From the NCBI GenBank assembly GCA_031263785.1, contig JAISFC010000074.1, positions 1 through 36,695 on the forward strand: a DNA stretch of 36,695 nucleotides, in the 5' to 3' direction. Every line of letters begins with the position of its first letter. Within the stretch, counting starts at the first letter, position 1. Shown piece by piece: positions 25,075 to 35,349 of this stretch. This stretch comes from Clostridiales bacterium (GTDB lineage Bacteria > Bacillota > Clostridia > Monoglobales > WRBX01). The notes below the pieces were generated by a model that worked only from the letters and a program-made list of their open reading frames with translations, was not told the origin of the DNA and did no database searches. A program made the position numbers and the translations under genes.

Positions 25075-26169
25075 TTAAGGCGTTATAACATCTACATTAT
25101 TCCCGTGGACCACTAAAATGTTTTTTCCGTCCGGTAAAAGCCCTTGCCAGCGGATATCACTCGTCAATGCCAGCGTTATTTTACTCTTGCCCGAAAATGT
25201 AAAAGTCGCTAAATCACGTATGCCTGCCGCCGAAATCACTCCGCCATTAACAGATACTGTAGATACATCAAAGTCTAATTCATGCGCATTTTTCTTTTCG
25301 CCGTTGAGTCCGTAGCTTTCAAGCGTCGAAGTGTTTCTGCCGTTTTTGAAAAACAATACTATATTTTTTCCTTCGGGGAAGGCGTATGATTGTAAGGTTC
25401 TTCCGTCAAAATTTTTGTTCCATAAAATTTTTCCGTCTTTATCAAAATATAGGGCTGCTGTGTCCGCAATCGCCAGAACATTATTGTTTTTATTATACCT
25501 AACCGATGAAAAAATACAATTTACAAATGATGGGCGCTCAATTATTTTTTTTTCTATAATATCAACAAAGGCTAACGACCCGAAAATCTTTTCATCAGAG
25601 GTTGAAACCATTGCGGCAACAATTTGTTTTCCGTTTGGAGAAACTTCACAATCGAGAACATAATTATCACTAATTTTCCACTTGTAAATTTCATCGCCGA
25701 ACTCGTTATAGACCGTCACCTTACATTTGAAGCCATCTTCTTCCGACGCGAGGGCAATATAGCCGTTGGCATTTATTTTTCCGGTGAAAATTTCACTCCC
25801 TACATTGCCGTGCGTTAATATTTTGCCGTTTTTAATCGCCATAAATTCCGTGCCGTCGCGGTCAACCACCAACGCGTAATTTCCATTAACATTAATCATC
25901 GGATTTTTCGTGGGGAAATCAACCGCCCATACGAGATTTCCGCGCTTGTCAATCGCTTTAATGTCCTGATTGGTATTAATCAACAACATTTTTTTATATA
26001 TTGCAAAATTCCTTTGAAGCGCGCCGTCTATTTTGTAAATAATGTTTTTACCACCGCGATTTACATCCCTGCCAAAAAAAATTTCATTACGGTTTGCATA
26101 GATATTTATCAGAAGAATTATTGATAAAATAGCGCTGACAGCCCAAAGGACGGGGTTTTTCTTAGCCAA
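25075..26169 (-). CDS. DUF5711-like membrane-anchored propeller protein
   Basis: 364 residues from TTG 26169, chosen because AGGTGG lies about 7 nt upstream; an earlier TTG at 26217 has no ribosome site. Residues about 8-26 form one membrane segment. The rest is an extracytoplasmic chain of strand repeats (for example DKRGNLVWAVDFP, NEFGDEIYKWKIS, DKDGKILWNKNFD) typical of a WD/PQQ-like propeller. The whole matches what I know as DUF5711 of Clostridia. Function is unknown. It follows gyrB by 92 nt. Confidence 0.75.
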   Translation of the reverse strand: MAKKNPVLWAVSAILSIILLINIYANRNEIFFGRDVNRGGKNIIYKIDGALQRNFAIYKKMLLINTNQDIKAIDKRGNLVWAVDFPTKNPMINVNGNYALVVDRDGTEFMAIKNGKILTHGNVGSEIFTGKINANGYIALASEEDGFKCKVTVYNEFGDEIYKWKISDNYVLDCEVSPNGKQIVAAMVSTSDEKIFGSLAFVDIIEKKIIERPSFVNCIFSSVRYNKNNNVLAIADTAALYFDKDGKILWNKNFDGRTLQSYAFPEGKNIVLFFKNGRNTSTLESYGLNGEKKNAHELDFDVSTVSVNGGVISAAGIRDLATFTFSGKSKITLALTSDIRWQGLLPDGKNILVVHGNNVDVITP

Positions 26170-26261
26170 GCCCTCACCACCTGCAATTATTTTACCATAG
26201 TAAAAAAACTTTTGCAAGAGAAATTTTTTTACAGCAGAGAAATTTCTTTGACGGATTTTTG

Positions 26262-28213
<1,952 letters not shown>

Positions 28214-28242
28214 GCTTTTTTTGCCGCCGCCGTTTCATATAA

Positions 28243-28854
28243 TTAGAATAACTTGCTCACGACGTGGACGAAAACAGGGACAATAAACCCGTCAATCAGG
28301 CTACAGCAAAGGATGACCGCGAAAAAGCCGCAGCATCTGATTAGCCATTTTTTGCGAATTTCCCGCAGGTTTCCATTGTTTTTCCGGCTGTAAAGAGATA
28401 TATTTACGGCGCAGACGGACATACATATCAATATGGGGATTAATGTTAATATTTGAGGCAAAATCGAGACAAAAGTAAGTAGGAAGCCTTTCGCCCCGAA
28501 ATAAAGTGTGGTGAAACCTGTTGTGAAACCCATGGAAAACCCTTTTATTCCTAAGGATATCATCGTGAGGACGCGCATATAAAAAAAACATCCCGCGACC
28601 ACGATTAATAAAAGAAGCCGTATGTTGGACGCCGCCGCCTTAATGAAAACGTCGGTCATTGATGAGCCTTCTTGCGCGTTTTGTCGGCAAAATTCCTGAA
28701 TTTGATTCGCGGTTTCCTCTCCGGCGCCGTCCGGAAGAAGCCCGACAAAAATAAAACCTGCGGCAAATCCTACGGATAAGCTTAGAATCATGTAGAAATA
28801 TTTTCGTTTATGCAAGTCGAAATGGTCGCGTAAAGTCCGATATAATTTGAACAT
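28243..28854 (-). CDS. spoIIM: Stage II sporulation protein M
   Basis: 203 residues from ATG 28854, with GAGGTG 5 nt upstream; a GTG at 28860 overlaps that site. A short cytoplasmic start (YRTLRDHFDLHKRKYF) is followed by about five hydrophobic segments. The central 'LGIKGFSMGFTTGFTTLYFGAKG' region, in key residues KGFxxGFTxG, matches SpoIIM. SpoIIM forms the DMP complex with SpoIID and SpoIIP that remodels peptidoglycan during engulfment, so the organism is probably spore-forming. It sits between gyrB and the candidate origin. Confidence 0.9.
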   Translation of the reverse strand: MFKLYRTLRDHFDLHKRKYFYMILSLSVGFAAGFIFVGLLPDGAGEETANQIQEFCRQNAQEGSSMTDVFIKAAASNIRLLLLIVVAGCFFYMRVLTMISLGIKGFSMGFTTGFTTLYFGAKGFLLTFVSILPQILTLIPILICMSVCAVNISLYSRKNNGNLREIRKKWLIRCCGFFAVILCCSLIDGFIVPVFVHVVSKLF

Positions 28855-28965
28855 GTCCACACCTCGTTAAAGTCTATGCGGAGTTGTTTGTAATTAATAC
28901 ATGCTTTTGGTTTTCAACAATGGATGTGTGTAGGAAAGGGTTTGCAGGGTGAGATTTGGATCGCC

Positions 28966-29240
28966 CTCTCTATTTATTATTAATTATTATAGTAGTAGTA
29001 GTAGGGGCTGTGGAATAAGTTGAAAAGTAAAGAAAGGGTTTTAAAACCAATGGTTTGTGTTGTTGGAAATATCCACAAATTATACATGATATCCACAGGG
29101 GGAGGCGGGGGGAGGTTGCGGAGAATTTAGGGGAAGAAAGAAATCCACAATGCTTGAACAGGATACGAACAAGGAGTGAACAAGATGTCAACAAGGTTTC
29201 CACAGTTTTTTGCACAGGGAAGGAGGACGGGTGTGGAAAA
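28966..29240. other. oriC: Candidate replication origin (oriC)
   Basis: In the 28855-29323 gap the minus strand reads: a DnaA-box-like TATTCCACA (29017-29009), GCCC, five CTA triplets (29004-28990), then an AT-only stretch (28989-about 28970). This is the box / GC spacer / DnaA-trio / AT order of the Bacillus subtilis unwinding element. Five more near-matches to TTATCCACA occur beyond the box: 29071-29079 and 29091-29099 (ATATCCACA, 8 of 9), 29141-29149, 29196-29204, and 29232-29240 (minus strand). Gene orientation and apparent G/C strand bias change here. No dnaA is in the window, which is unusual. Confidence 0.6.
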
Positions 29241-29288
29241 GATGGTGATGGGGAAAATAAGAGGGTGAATTCGTGGGTAAAAAAATGC

Positions 29289-29317
29289 TTGCCTTTTTTT
29301 GGCAGATATGGTAAAAT
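29289..29317 (+). promoter_or_regulatory. Promoter of coaX, apparently leaderless
   Basis: TTGCCT (29289-29294), 17-nt spacer, TAAAAT (29312-29317) with a TGG extension. Only six nucleotides separate the -10 from the ATG at 29324, so transcription would start at the start codon. Confidence 0.5.
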
Positions 29318-29323
29318 GATTTC

Positions 29324-30064
29324 ATGAAAAAAATATTGTGCATTGATATCGGGAATACGAATACGAAGCTGGCGCTGTTCGCAACAGGCGGAGAGATGAG
29401 CTTTATAGGCGCGATAAAGACAGATAGTGAGGCGACGTGGGAGAATTGCGCGGGGGATATCATAGATTTGTTTAGGTTGTTTGGAGTGGGCAAAGACGCG
29501 GTGGGGGCAGTGGTTATTTCGAGCGTTGTTCCGCGGTTTTTGGAGAAGGTGCGGACGGCGTCCAAATTTATTTTTAATACGGAACCGTTGTTGGCGGAAG
29601 ACCCCGAAAAGCGTGTAGGCGCGGATATTTATTGCATTGCGGAATTTGTGCGTAGGCATTATGAGCTCCCCGCCGCAGTTTTCTCATTGGGGACGGCGAC
29701 GACGGTAATTGCGGTGAATGAGAGAAAAGAGCTTATCGGCGGCATGATTATACCGGGCGTGATTTCGTCGCTTTCCGCCTTGGCGCGGGACACGGCGACC
29801 CTTCCACAAATTGCGATAAAGCCGACGGAGATGATGTTGTCGATTACGACGCACGAGGCGATAAACAATGGCATAATTTACGGTACGGCGGCGATGCTTG
29901 ACGGGTTGGCGGCGATGATGACGGAGCGGTATAGCATAAAAACGCTGATGTTGGGCGGCGGATTGGCGGGGCTTTTTAAGCAGTACACAGATAAAAAATT
30001 TATTGTAGATGAACACCTTGTTTTGAAAGGAGCATATGAAATTTATGAAAGAGAAAAAGAGTAG
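29324..30064 (+). CDS. coaX: Type III pantothenate kinase (CoaX family)
   Basis: 246 residues. The ASKHA fold begins with DIGNTNTKLALF (8-19, phosphate loop), followed by VISSVVP, RVGAD (97-101) and LGTATT (122-127). Type III enzymes phosphorylate pantothenate in CoA synthesis. Two positions deviate from the usual family: GADR reads GAD-I (I102), and the Asp before xGTA is Ser (S121), so activity is less certain than the family call. There is no ribosome site; the upstream promoter suggests a leaderless mRNA. It overlaps an ECF S-component gene by 29 nt, consistent with pantothenate uptake and use. Confidence 0.85.
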   Translation: MKKILCIDIGNTNTKLALFATGGEMSFIGAIKTDSEATWENCAGDIIDLFRLFGVGKDAVGAVVISSVVPRFLEKVRTASKFIFNTEPLLAEDPEKRVGADIYCIAEFVRRHYELPAAVFSLGTATTVIAVNERKELIGGMIIPGVISSLSALARDTATLPQIAIKPTEMMLSITTHEAINNGIIYGTAAMLDGLAAMMTERYSIKTLMLGGGLAGLFKQYTDKKFIVDEHLVLKGAYEIYEREKE

Positions 30065-30653
30065 CACATTATTTTTAACGCAGTTGGCGCTTTTGGCGGC
30101 GGTAGAGCTTATTTTCGCGTTTACGCCGTTAGGCTCAATCCCGATAACGGTGGGAATCGTCGCGACGCTTTTCCATTTGCCCGTTATAGTGGCGGGCTTG
30201 ATGTTGGGCAGGAAGGCAGCGTTGTATTTGGGGACGCTGGCGGGATTATGCTCGTTATACGCCTATTCCACCTATCTTTCCGGCACGCCCGGGGCGTTTG
30301 CGTTTAGTCCGTTTGCACCGAACGGCGAATGGTACAGCTTGTTGATATGCTTGGTTCCACGGATGTTTTTCGGCTGGGCGGCGCGGGTTTTGTATGATTT
30401 CTTGGTGAAAAAGTGGGAGAAAGCCCCAAAGATAATCTTCGGTGGCATCGCGGGCATGATGGGCGCGCTTATACACACATTTTTGGTGCTGTCAGGGATA
30501 TATCTCGGCTTTAGCGGACATGGAGCGGTGGGGGTGTCCGTCGTAAATTTTGTAATCGCATGGGCGGGCGTCAATGCAATATTGGAGGCGGTGACTGCAT
30601 TGTTGGTAGGAGGCGCTGCCGTTTCGCGTATCGGCAAAAGAGACGACGATTGA
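30036..30653 (+). CDS. ECF transporter S component, possibly for pantothenate
   Basis: 205 residues with about five or six hydrophobic segments. The TPLGSIPITVGIVATLFHLP region and the PNGEW / VPRMFFGW segments fit ECF-type substrate-binding (S) components. Such proteins work with a shared EcfA-A'-T energising module that is not in this window. Substrate is inferred from the overlapping coaX: PanT-like pantothenate uptake. AAAGGAG lies three nucleotides before ATG 30036; ATG 30045 is an alternative start. The last 162 nt overlap ispE on the opposite strand. Confidence 0.8.
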   Translation: MKFMKEKKSSTLFLTQLALLAAVELIFAFTPLGSIPITVGIVATLFHLPVIVAGLMLGRKAALYLGTLAGLCSLYAYSTYLSGTPGAFAFSPFAPNGEWYSLLICLVPRMFFGWAARVLYDFLVKKWEKAPKIIFGGIAGMMGALIHTFLVLSGIYLGFSGHGAVGVSVVNFVIAWAGVNAILEAVTALLVGGAAVSRIGKRDDD

Positions 30654-31436
30654 ACTCCCCGACCCTGAAAGCGTCGTAAATATCGCTTGATTTTGCGCGG
30701 GGGCGGTTGTTGCGCCGCGTTTGCCGGGGGCGGGGACGTTTAGTAAATTGTTAAGCCAGTTGTAAAAGGTTTCGAGCGCGGGGTACACGCTGAAAGCCGC
30801 GGAAGTGAGGGCATTGTAGGGATATTGAGGAATGAGCGGAAGCTCGGGGGTCTCGTCGAAACGTTTGTAGACGGCTTTAGTGTCGCAATCGATGTTGGGA
30901 GTGATGACTAAAAACCGTTTAGTTAGCGGTAGAATTTGCGTGGAAAGATTTTGTTTTAAAGATGTATTTTTAGAATCGTCAGAAGAAGGGAGCGGGGAAA
31001 TTTTTTCGCCGACGCCTTCTACTAAAGACGGTTTATTATAAATAAAGAAGGGAACGTCGGAGCCGACTTCCGCGGCTATTTTTGCCAGTTTTTGAGGGGA
31101 GTAATTGGTTTCGTAGAGTTTATTCAGCGCGCGAAGGACACTGGCAGCGTCACTGCTTCCGCCGCCCAGCCCCGCGCCTATAGGAATTTTTTTCATGAGA
31201 GAAATGGTTGCGCTGCCTTTAATCTTTGAGATTTCAAAAAATTTTTCAGCTGCCTTATAACAAATATTTTTTCTGCCGAAAACTCCTTTAAAATGAAGCT
31301 TGTCGGAAGGCTTGACGGTTATTTTGTCAAAAATCGGAACGGGAACAAAAAGGCTGCGGATAAGATGTAATCCGTCGTGTCGTTTGCCCAAAACTTCCAG
31401 ACCAAAATTAATTTTTGCATTAGCGAACAAGACCAT
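30492..31436 (-). CDS. ispE: 4-diphosphocytidyl-2-C-methyl-D-erythritol kinase
   Basis: 314 residues. It opens with ANAKINFGLEVLGKRHDGLH, the IspE signature. The GHMP ATP loop is PIGAGLGGGSSDAAS and the C-terminal GHMP motif is LSGSGSS (ends at residue 262). It phosphorylates CDP-methylerythritol in the MEP isoprenoid pathway. The 52 residues after SGSGSS lie wholly inside the antisense 3' end of the ECF gene; the first few (IVVSFAD) look normal, the rest do not resemble the family. No ribosome site precedes the ATG, and the promoter spacing implies a leaderless transcript. Confidence 0.9.
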   Translation of the reverse strand: MVLFANAKINFGLEVLGKRHDGLHLIRSLFVPVPIFDKITVKPSDKLHFKGVFGRKNICYKAAEKFFEISKIKGSATISLMKKIPIGAGLGGGSSDAASVLRALNKLYETNYSPQKLAKIAAEVGSDVPFFIYNKPSLVEGVGEKISPLPSSDDSKNTSLKQNLSTQILPLTKRFLVITPNIDCDTKAVYKRFDETPELPLIPQYPYNALTSAAFSVYPALETFYNWLNNLLNVPAPGKRGATTAPAQNQAIFTTLSGSGSSIVVSFADTRNGSASYQQCSHRLQYCIDARPCDYKIYDGHPHRSMSAKAEIYP

Positions 31437-31442
31437 AAATAT

Positions 31443-31471
31443 ATTTTAACAGAACGTTTGAAAAAAATCAA
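31443..31471 (-). promoter_or_regulatory. Promoter of ispE, apparently leaderless
   Basis: Minus strand: TTGATT (31471-31466), 17-nt spacer, TAAAAT (31448-31443), then six nucleotides to the ATG at 31436. The -35 overlaps the end of the upstream ykvI-like gene. Geometry is identical to that of coaX. Confidence 0.5.
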
Positions 31472-32541
31472 GAGGTTTTTACCGAAGAAAAATCCCGTGA
31501 TTTTTTCCGCATGTTTTTAACGGGATTTTTGAGGGCAAATCCGTGCAGAAAGCCGTCACGGATTATATAGCCCATCACGAATAGCCCCAGCCAGCCGAAG
31601 GCGGTGTATAGTTTCGCCACCAGCTGAGAAAAGCCGAAAAAGCCCAGCGCGCCGCCGAGAATTACGACGAGGAGAATGCGGATGATAATCGGAATTTTAT
31701 GCTTGCCGAAGCTGTGGATTACGCCAAACCCCGAGCTTACCGCCGTGGTAATAATCGCCATGAACATGAGCGGGATATAGAAAAGCCCCAGATTTTTGCC
31801 TAAAGACGCCATCATCGGCAATTCCGCGCTGGCGGAAAAATCTTGCGTCCGCCAGAGAATCAGCCACATTATGACGGCGATTCCGGTGAGGGCGAGCGTG
31901 GATACGACACCGACAAGCACCGAGGTTAAGCGTGTTTTTATTTGGTTGCGCAAGGCGGAAAGGATCATGACACAGGGAAGAACGTTGTAGCTGGCGTACA
32001 AAAGCGAGGGGAAAAACCAGTGCCAAATGCCCTCGTCGCTGAGGGTGACGGGCTGAATTGCGGCTGACGGTACAGGGGTTCGCGTTAGGAAAAGCACGCC
32101 GAGAATTGTGATTCCAACGACCATAAGCGGGGTAAGCACTATATTAACGGCGATGATTCCTTGCGCGTCCTTCAGGAAGACGATGAGGCAAAAGGCGGAA
32201 AAAAGCACAATTCCCAGCCATTTTGGCGCGCCGAGAATTTCGCTGAAAAACGCGCCGCACGCCGCGGTCATGACGATGTAGGAGCAGAACAAAAATAGCG
32301 CCATTAGGATGTGTGTCAGCAGGGCGAAGCCGCCGCCGCCGAAGTACGAAGCCGCCGTATCTATGCGTGATGTGCGGATTTTTTCCAGCACGAGGAAGGC
32401 GACGAGCCCGAAGAGCAGCCCGCAAAGCAGCACGCCCCAAAAAGAGTGAGGACCGTTTTTGATGAAAAACTGCAGCATTTCTTGCCCTGACGCAAAGCCC
32501 GCGCCGATGATTATGCCGATATAAGTCAACGTTATTTTAAT
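31468..32541 (-). CDS. YkvI-like membrane protein
   Basis: About 357 residues if initiated at ATT 32541; 353 from TTG 32529. About ten hydrophobic segments are present. The start LTYIGIIIGAGFASGQE is the hallmark of YkvI proteins, distant members of the LeuT/APC transporter fold. The C-terminus is basic. Substrate is unknown. The strong ribosome site GGAGGGG (minus strand, about 32554-32548) is 6 nt from ATT but 18 nt from TTG, and ATT restores the usual family N-terminus (M-K-x-x-L-T-Y-I-G). The gene faces away from glyQS and is upstream of ispE. Confidence 0.8.
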   Translation of the reverse strand: MKITLTYIGIIIGAGFASGQEMLQFFIKNGPHSFWGVLLCGLLFGLVAFLVLEKIRTSRIDTAASYFGGGGFALLTHILMALFLFCSYIVMTAACGAFFSEILGAPKWLGIVLFSAFCLIVFLKDAQGIIAVNIVLTPLMVVGITILGVLFLTRTPVPSAAIQPVTLSDEGIWHWFFPSLLYASYNVLPCVMILSALRNQIKTRLTSVLVGVVSTLALTGIAVIMWLILWRTQDFSASAELPMMASLGKNLGLFYIPLMFMAIITTAVSSGFGVIHSFGKHKIPIIIRILLVVILGGALGFFGFSQLVAKLYTAFGWLGLFVMGYIIRDGFLHGFALKNPVKNMRKKSRDFSSVKTS

Positions 32542-32594
32542 TTTTATCCCCTCCGCGCAGGCGACAGACGTCCCGCGTTTTATTTAAATTGTAC

Positions 32595-32623
32595 TTGACA
32601 ATGCCGATGGTCTGTGATATACT
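32595..32623 (+). promoter_or_regulatory. Promoter of glyQS
   Basis: TTGACA (32595-32600), 17-nt spacer, TATACT (32618-32623) with an extended TGA before it. The predicted start near 32630 leaves a leader of only about 21 nt, so there is no room for a glycine T-box. Confidence 0.75.
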
Positions 32624-32650
32624 TTATTATAGGTTAATGGGGTTGATATT

Positions 32651-34018
32651 ATGAATAATGCCGATAAAGCGATGGAGAAGATCGTGGCGTTGTGCAAGGG
32701 GCGCGGGTTTGTCTACGCGGGGAGCGAAATTTACGGCGGGCTGGCGAACTCGTGGGATTACGGACCGCTGGGCGCGGCGTTCAAGAATAATGTGAAGCGG
32801 GCGTGGTGGACGGATTTTGTGCAAAAGTCGCCCTACAATGTGGGGTTGGACAGCGCGATTTTGATGAATCCGCAAGTGTGGGAGGCGAGCGGGCACACGA
32901 CGGGATTTGCGGACCCGCTGATGGACTGCAAGGCGTGTAAAACGCGGCACCGTGCGGATAATTTGATAGAGGCGGTCGGCGAGAATACGGCGGGCTGGTC
33001 TAACAAGAAGATGCAGGATTATATTGCGGAACATAACGTGGTTTGCCCCAACTGCGGCAAGAGCGATTTCACGGATATAAGGCAGTTTAACTTGATGTTT
33101 AAGACGTACGCGGGCGTCACGGAGGATGCGAAGAATGAGATTTTCCTTCGACCCGAAACGGCGCAGGGGATTTTTGTGAATTTCAAGAACATACAACGCA
33201 CTACGCGCAAGAAAATTCCGTTTGGCGTGGGGCAGATTGGGAAGTCCTTCCGCAACGAGATTACGCCGGGGAATTTTATTTTCCGGACGCGGGAATTTGA
33301 GCAGATGGAGCTGGAATTTTTCTGTAAGCCGGGGACGGAGCAGGAATGGTTTGTATATTGGAAACAAAAGTGCTATGATTGGCTGATGGGCTATGGTATG
33401 CGGGGCGAGAACGTTAAAATGCGCGACCATTCGCCCGAGGAATTGTCCCATTATTCCAACGCGACGACGGACATTGAGTTTCAATTTCCTTTTGGATGGG
33501 GCGAGCTGTGGGGGATTGCCAGCCGCACGGATTTTGACCTCACGCAGCACGCAAAACATAGCGGGGACAATTTGGAGTATATAGAAGCGGACGGGAAGGA
33601 AAAGTACATTCCATATGTGATTGAGCCGTCTTTGGGGGCGGACCGAGTGGCGTTGGCGTTTCTGGTTGACGCGTACGATGAGGAGCAGATTGGCGCGGAG
33701 GATGTCCGCACGGTACTTAGGCTTCACCCGAAGCTTGCGCCTTTTATGGCGGCGGTCCTGCCGTTGTCGAAGAAGCTGGCTGAGCCCGCGCAGGCGTTGT
33801 TTGCGCGATTATTAGAGGCGGATTACGTGTGCGAGTATGACGATACGGGGAGCATAGGCAAGCGGTATCGGCGGCAGGATGAGATAGGCACGCCGTATTG
33901 CGTAACCTACGATTTTGAGAGCGAGACGGATAAGGCGGTCACCGTGCGTGAGCGGGATTCGATGGAGCAGGAGCGGGTCTCTATAGATAAGTTGGCAGCA
34001 TATTTAAATGAAAAGTGA
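32651..34018 (+). CDS. glyQS: Glycyl-tRNA synthetase, single-chain (alpha2) type
   Basis: 455 residues. The opening [14 protein letters not shown] ... WDYGPLG matches one-chain Gly[10 protein letters not shown] and CPNCGK form a probable zinc site. [13 protein letters not shown] and the motif 2 region FRNEI, then motif 3 [14 protein letters not shown], make the class II core. The C-terminal anticodon-binding domain is complete. It charges tRNA-Gly. This form differs from the alpha2-beta2 enzyme of Bacillus subtilis. A long antisense frame across it is a shadow. Confidence 0.97.
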   Translation: MNNADKAMEKIVALCKGRGFVYAGSEIYGGLANSWDYGPLGAAFKNNVKRAWWTDFVQKSPYNVGLDSAILMNPQVWEASGHTTGFADPLMDCKACKTRHRADNLIEAVGENTAGWSNKKMQDYIAEHNVVCPNCGKSDFTDIRQFNLMFKTYAGVTEDAKNEIFLRPETAQGIFVNFKNIQRTTRKKIPFGVGQIGKSFRNEITPGNFIFRTREFEQMELEFFCKPGTEQEWFVYWKQKCYDWLMGYGMRGENVKMRDHSPEELSHYSNATTDIEFQFPFGWGELWGIASRTDFDLTQHAKHSGDNLEYIEADGKEKYIPYVIEPSLGADRVALAFLVDAYDEEQIGAEDVRTVLRLHPKLAPFMAAVLPLSKKLAEPAQALFARLLEADYVCEYDDTGSIGKRYRRQDEIGTPYCVTYDFESETDKAVTVRERDSMEQERVSIDKLAAYLNEK

Positions 34019-34073
34019 GTTAATGTGGAAAAATTTTCAGCGGAAAATATAAAATACAAAAGTGGGGGATTAC

Positions 34074-34313
34074 ATGTTTAAGCTATTGAATATCGGATTT
34101 GGGAATTTTATTTCCGGAGGGCGGCTGGTGTCGATTGTCAGTCCGGATGCCGCGCCGATTAAACGCATTATTCAGGGGTCGCGCGAGGCGGGGACGCTGA
34201 TTGACAGCACATGCGGGAGAAGGACGCGCTCGGTTCTGGTTATGGACAGCGGGCATATTGTTTTGTCGTCGGTCATGCCGGAAACCGTGGCGCAGCGGAT
34301 TGCCGAAGAGTAG
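34074..34313 (+). CDS. remA: RemA-like regulator (DUF370)
   Basis: 79 residues from ATG 34074, with GTGGGGG upstream. [43 protein letters not shown] (key residues LIDxTxGRRTR) and a C-terminal helix match the RemA/YlzA family. RemA is a small DNA-binding protein that activates biofilm matrix and osmoprotection genes in Bacillus subtilis. It sits in the conserved order remA-gmk-rpoZ. Confidence 0.93.
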   Translation: MFKLLNIGFGNFISGGRLVSIVSPDAAPIKRIIQGSREAGTLIDSTCGRRTRSVLVMDSGHIVLSSVMPETVAQRIAEE

Positions 34314-34346
34314 AGGAGGAGCTCCCGGGAGAAGGGAAGGGAAAGA

Positions 34347-34922
34347 ATGGGGAAGAAGGGCAAGGTTTTTATTGTGTCGGGACCTTCCGGTGTGGGCAAG
34401 GGGACGCTGTGCAAAAATGTTGTGGCGCTGTGCAAAAACATACCGAATTTAGACGTTTCGCTGGTCGTGTCGGTGACGGAGCGGGAGCCGCGCGTGGGGG
34501 AAGTCGACGGGGTGCATTATCATTTTTGCTCGTCGAAGGAGTTTGACGATTTAATCGCAACCAACGGCTTGCTTGAGTGGGCGACGTACAACGGGAAGCG
34601 ATACGGGACGCCGCGCGCGGAGGTAGAAAGCGACTGTGCGGCGGGAAAACATACTATTTTGGAAATTGAAGTTGTGGGGGCGAACCAAATTCTCGAAAAG
34701 ATGCCGGAGGCGGTCTCGGTATTTGTCGTTCCGCCGGACAGAGAAACGTTGCGAAAACGGCTGATTCAGCGGGGGACGGAAACAGAGCGGCAAATTGAGC
34801 AACGGCTCGCGATTGCAATGCAGGAATTTCAGCAAGCAAGCCGCTACGCGCATGTAATCGTGAACAGGGACTTGAAAAGCGCGACGGATGAGTTATTGAA
34901 TATTATCAAAGGAGGAGTGTAA
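34347..34922 (+). CDS. gmk: Guanylate kinase
   Basis: 191 residues. The P-loop SGPSGVGKGT lies at residues 11-20. The GMP-binding region SVTEREPRVGEVDGVHYHF (key S, R, PR, GE, Y) reads R where many have TTR. EWATYNGKRYGTP and the lid RLIQRGTETERQIEQR complete the fold. It converts GMP to GDP with ATP. GGGAAAG-type sequence precedes the ATG. It is followed without gap by rpoZ. Confidence 0.96.
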   Translation: MGKKGKVFIVSGPSGVGKGTLCKNVVALCKNIPNLDVSLVVSVTEREPRVGEVDGVHYHFCSSKEFDDLIATNGLLEWATYNGKRYGTPRAEVESDCAAGKHTILEIEVVGANQILEKMPEAVSVFVVPPDRETLRKRLIQRGTETERQIEQRLAIAMQEFQQASRYAHVIVNRDLKSATDELLNIIKGGV

Positions 34923-35114
34923 ATGTTGATTTCACCATCGCTTACAGGGATAACGAGGCGTGTCCCGAATTTATACACATTAGTAATGGCGGCAGCTAAG
35001 CGCGCGCGACAGATTGCGAACGAGGGAAAGGAATTGCAGCCGGGTGTACGGGAAAAAGCGGTGTCGCAAGCCGCAAATGATATATATGACGGAAAAACGG
35101 TTGTGTTGGAATAG
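34923..35114 (+). CDS. rpoZ: RNA polymerase omega subunit
   Basis: 63 residues with GGAGG before the ATG, which follows the gmk stop directly. The pattern LYTLVMAAAKRARQI, then the second helix VREKAVSQAANDIYDGK, matches RpoZ (LV..AA+RAR.L). It assists RNA polymerase assembly and stability. It is slightly shorter than the about 67-90 residues of most homologues. Confidence 0.93.
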   Translation: MLISPSLTGITRRVPNLYTLVMAAAKRARQIANEGKELQPGVREKAVSQAANDIYDGKTVVLE

Positions 35115-35219
35115 AACAAATAAATAGTGGAAATACGATTTTGTTTTTAGCGAATTATGCGCTGTCAAAAATAAATTTTACGAAATATTACAATTATGTT
35201 ACAAGAATATTAAATTTAT

Positions 35220-35259
35220 GTTACAGAACTATTAAATTTCTGTGACATTTCTTTTTTTT
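35220..35259 (+). terminator. Terminator of the remA-gmk-rpoZ unit
   Basis: GTTACAGAA (35220-35228) pairs with TTCTGTGAC (35238-35246), one G-T pair, nine-nt loop, followed by T8 at 35252-35259. The stem is A/T-rich, so strength is uncertain. The rest of 35115-35397 is A/T-rich and holds no gene that I can see. Confidence 0.5.
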
Positions 35260-35349
35260 AATAAAAATTATAGCATAATTATAGAAGAATGTGGAAATAA
35301 TAAAATATTTTTACAAAGGAAGAAAAATTTCCTAAAAATATTTTGCAGC

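Noticed and set aside
28970-29659. 229-codon minus-strand ORF over the origin gap and coaX
   Set aside because: It is antisense to coaX, has low-complexity basic composition and no ribosome site or family match.
32627-33727. 366-codon ORF antisense to glyQS
   Set aside because: The sense strand is a clear, complete GlyRS; the antisense product is Arg/His/Leu-rich with no motif, as expected of G/C-rich shadows.
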